Origin: Pseudoscleropodium purum
Taxonomy: Eukaryota; Streptophyta; Bryopsida; Hypnales; Brachytheciaceae
Direction: 5' to 3'
DNA: 64,000 nt
Assembly (NCBI GenBank): GCA_963969395.1
Contig: OZ017802.1
Location: 2,296,501 to 2,360,500, forward strand
Below, in pieces: positions 59,985 through 64,000 of this stretch. The notes beneath the pieces are model-generated. The model was not told the DNA's origin. It saw only the letters and a list, made by a program, of their open reading frames with translations, and searched no databases. Position 1 is the stretch's first letter, and the number at the start of each line of letters is the position of its first letter. The position numbers were made by a program, and so were the translations under genes.

Positions 59985-62900
59985 AAGCAAAGGACATACA
60001 AATGGAAAGAGATGTTTCAAATATAGGCAAGAAGCCAAACTCTTCTACTAGTAAATAGAGTGGAAGATGCCTAAGTTTACTTGAAAAAGTTCCAAATTTC
60101 AACACTGTGAAGATAACTTCCACATTCCACTTGTCATAGAAATTTTACGCATGAACATGAAGAATTTGCCTTGAAAAAAATACGTGATTCCATGTTATAA
60201 TTTGTTTTTTAAATTAGTTAGAAATTTATGTACAATTGAAGATGAGAAAAATTAAAATTCTTGTGTTAGTAAAGTGCTTGGCAGAAAAAGATTGAACTTG
60301 TTTTATATGTTGATCCACATGTTATGCAAGGCATGCACTTACCTATAGTTATGAATAAATCTTGTTCTACATTTTATTCACCATGAGGTGGAATTTGATT
60401 GAAAATTTGTGTAAAAGATGGAATATAGAGATGTCATATCGATGGCTGCAATAATATAAAGGAAAAAGGAAAATATCGTCCAAGGTGTCCTCATGAGCTT
60501 CGCAGGTTCAAAGTTTGCAAGAAAAATTATATCAAAGGGGTAGTATAGCATTCAAGAGATTTTATATATCCCCACAGGAGGTTCAGAAGCCTATCCATTC
60601 CCATCAAGTTAGAAGGATCAAGTGAAGCACAAGACTTTGAAAGATGGTGAGGGTCATATTATTTTATCACCCAAAAGTCTTTTGTGCACATGATACCAAA
60701 AGTTGAAGGCATAGAGAAGTGGTTATGCAGCATGGAATTAAAGAGTTCCGTCCTTTTGGTTGGAAAAGTAAGTGAATTGTGACTACATGTAGTGAATGTT
60801 CATGTACAAAATGTGTGATAAAAACAAAAGATTGAATGACAACATGTGTTAGTTTTCTTTTGTAGAGAATAGAGAATGCTTGATGGATTTCAAGCTTTTG
60901 AATTTCAAACTAGAGCATGCACAAGTTTGGCTATGCTCACTATACATTGTGTATCATGTGCAAAGGCGAATCTATCAACCAAATAAACCTCAATATGAAG
61001 TGGTACTGTAAATTAAAGATATCTATAAATTCTACTATTTATAATAATAAATTTATCTCTTTTTTGCAACGATTTAATAGCGCATTCCTTGCTATCAATG
61101 TGTATAAATCCAAACCTAATTTTTTTTTAAATTTAAAAAATGTGGCATGCAATGCATCAACGACTCTTGTGTTCGTTCATTCAACTCGTGACTTTGACAA
61201 CCAAGTTGTGATTTGTCAATGCCTAGAATTGATACTAGAAGAAATAATATCCAAATCTGCCTTATAACAAAAGTCTCAGTACTCAAAAGGCAACAAGTGT
61301 CAATACTTGTAAAAATTTGAAAAATAAAAGAACGAACATTTGCTAAATTTTTTTTCCTACAATTGTAATATCAAAAGACATAGTAAAATGTATTCAAAAG
61401 TCATAGTCATGACTTTCAATAATGTCTCTTAAGGCATGTCCTACATACAACATTTTAAGTCAAAAATCTTTAACAGTTGTGCATTTTCAATATGCATTTT
61501 TTGCTTGAAAAACAATTTTAAAACCCCCCTTATTGTAGTAGTATACTTAACCATTTTCTTAAAAATGAAGTTTTTTTTAATTTAATCTAAATTCCTAAAT
61601 TCTTTACTCAATTCCTTACAATAAAGATTTAAAGCTCAAAACATTGTAGTGCAAAAATTTTAATTTAAAAAGAATCAAAGTCAAATAATGCAATTCCATA
61701 ATGTCTTGATTTTTTTTACTTGAAACATAGATCTTTTGTAATGTATGTGGTCAAATTTTTTGAAATTTTTTCCAAACATTTTCATACTATTTAGATGTAA
61801 AATCCTATGGTTAGATGAGGGAATAAAATAATTTTGAGTTTTGTTTACTCGTTGCTATAGAAATGACAATTTTAAGTGGTATTGGGCCTAGAAAAGGCCT
61901 TGGATTTTATTAGTATAATGAAAAAGGGTTGGAGACTTTAGTGGTTCCAAGACATTGAGAACAAAAAAAATAAAAAATATGTATTTTATTGAATTTCACC
62001 ATTAATATGGAGGTATCATACAATGTGTTCCACTAGAATGGAGATCACGATGCTAAGATCTCAAGTATATTTTTGCCACTAAAGATACTATTCAAATTAG
62101 CTATTGTAGTGATGTTTTATTATACTATATTGTTGTAAAAAATGCTTCACTATACTCTAAGTTCCTTCAATAGTGTTAGTGTGCGCCCCCATATTTGGAT
62201 CTTGAAAATGTAAAAAATAATTAACCGTTTGATAAAATAGCCCCAAAATCCCAATCAATTTGTACCATAATCATGCCAAAAATTACTAATAATAGTAGTA
62301 TTGGCCTCAATCTATTTTACAGTAATTTCCTCCAAAGTCTTTGTTGTTCAATTTAGAACACTTGTCAAAAAAACATTGTTAGAATCACGCTCAAACCCCC
62401 CTCCAAAATATCCATTGCCTTTCTACTTGTTTACCGCGGTTTTATTTTTTTTTACCAAATTTAGTCTCATTAATTTCTACTATTTTTCTTACACCTCTAA
62501 TTTTTTTCACATCCTCATCATCAATTGCTAAAGCACAAATCTCTTACAATAATTATACTAATTCACAGTGGTATGATATTTTGCAATTTTTGCATGCACT
62601 TGTACTAAGGCTTAGCTATTTTTATAAACCAACAATATATTAGAGTAAGGGCTTATTTAAGGGTTGATTTGGATTTTTCAAATAAAGTTCTCAATCTAAA
62701 ATTTTTTGTTTTCTTGCAAGCATACTAATCAGTCTACCATATAAACCCATCTAATCTCTTTTTCTCTTTAACCTTCTCCATGGCCATGTCGCATGCCTCA
62801 TACTCAATCCTACTTGGTATGAGTTCTAAGTCTCGAGCAAATGCAATGCAACTCTTCAAATTCTTTATGTTCTTTATGAATTGGTATATACAAAGAAAAA

Positions 62901-64000
62901 CCTTGATAAAGTAAAAACCAGTGAAAACTATAAAGAATAGACACAGTGAAAAAAATAGAGAAAATAATAAATGAAATACACAGTAGAAACATGAACAATA
63001 CTATAGTGAGATTATAGTCAAAGGAAAATACTACAGACTAAAGATTACAATGAGAAAACTACATTCAAATGTTTCGCGATGTTGTGTACTTGTTTTTATC
63101 TTCACCAAATATAGAGGAAGTGCAACAAAATGGGAAGAGGACAAGCTACAATAGGAGATTAATGGCAAAGGAGGCTTAAATTTACAATGAAAAGAGCTTA
63201 GGATTTGTAGGTTGAAGATTTGCAACAATAGAAAGAGCTTGCAAGATTCTCAATAGGTAAATAAAAAGTTGTCAAATTGTCGCTTTCCTACCTCTTCTTG
63301 TGCTTTGTGACTTGTTCTTATCTTGTCATTACCTTCCATCATGGTGATAGAGAGAGAAGCACGATCTTTATAGTCTTTCATTGAAAGGGACAGAAAAGAG
63401 GGGTGGACTAGGGAAACCCTACATTTATTTCACTCATGGTGGAGGAGGTTGTCTCTTCTACATATGTCCCCTTTTCTTTTGCATGTATGAATTTGATTGC
63501 AATGTATATTATAAATTTCAAACTCCATCTTCTTCAAGAGTTGCTTGATTTCCTTTACTTCCTTTAATTTTCAAAAAGATAGTTTCTGGTGCTCTTTAAT
63601 CAAGAGGCTCAAAATCAAATTCAAATTTCAATATAGAAGCTTGGTTTCTACAAATGTTTTATGTAGACAATGAACAATTGGAACATCAATAAACAAAAAT
63701 TTTGAGATCAATAGCCAACATGTGCAATTCAATAGTAATTCAAATTTTCTTGACCAAGAGCTAAAAAAGTAGTGTCGTCAAAAATGAAAAGCTTTTGTTC
63801 TATTCATTTTTTAATAACCTTTGACTATGTTTTTTTTAATATGTTTCAAAATATCAGTACTTTGTTCTAAGATTGTAAGTACAAATACAAAGGTTGAAAA
63901 GATTTACAAACCTTTCAATTGAATACTAAACTAAAAATTAGAAAACAGATTTATTTTATTTCTAGGTAGACTTGAAATTCAATTGCTAAAACTTACAAAA
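59985..64000. other. AT-rich right end of window
   Basis: No gene was recognised. One minus-strand stretch (about 62750-62875) reads without stops as a protein-like fragment with AFARDLELIPSRIEYEACDM and is probably a transposon or gene remnant. The rest is low-complexity AT-rich DNA. Confidence 0.4.

Overview
This window looks like nuclear DNA of a green plant. The proteins are of plant type: a plastid-envelope quinone oxidoreductase homologue, homogentisate solanesyltransferase, a plant-type mitochondrial dicarboxylate/tricarboxylate carrier, a plant 2-oxoglutarate dioxygenase and ribosomal protein eS21. Introns are of the GT-AG class, short TTTAGGG runs occur inside the window, and the long spacers are AT-rich and full of transposon remnants. 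The species cannot be fixed from sequence alone; gene spacing and divergence suggest a non-seed land plant such as a bryophyte, but that is a guess.

Six convincing genes lie in the left two thirds. They are an armadillo-repeat protein (minus, 165-5020, six exons), a 2OG-Fe(II) dioxygenase (plus, 8875-11515, three exons), an intronless homogentisate solanesyltransferase (plus, 15027-16262), ribosomal protein eS21 (minus, 18300-19346, three exons), an intronless DTC-type carrier (plus, 24148-25083) and a quinone oxidoreductase (plus, 38749-41007, five exons). I rebuilt exon joins by hand from splice sites, reading frame and family alignment. Each of the four spliced models closes in frame with a length normal for its family. 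The genes are unrelated housekeeping or metabolic genes and form no cluster. Two touch plastid quinone or prenyl-lipid biology (HST and the quinone oxidoreductase), but they are 22 kb apart and this is probably chance.

From 41 kb to the right end there is no intact gene. This part holds a decayed CACTA (En/Spm) transposase on the minus strand (about 47.96-51.49 kb), an orphan exon-like stretch at 47.35-47.45 kb, a GC-rich hAT-like miniature element with a perfect 8-bp target duplication (46145-46465), and two diverged direct copies of a roughly 2-kb repeat (about 44.02-46.03 and 58.12-59.98 kb) built around a recurring short near-palindrome. The last kilobases are AT-rich and mostly featureless.

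The spacers and introns carry several miniature inverted-repeat families: one flanked by TTAA with CCCC/GGGG ends, one with CATTAGAAGA ends carrying a TGACGTGGCA motif, one with AAGGTAGGAGGTCC ends, and a 371-bp repeat present in introns of two neighbouring genes. These families are the main unusual content. I found no tRNA, rRNA, CRISPR or operon-like system.
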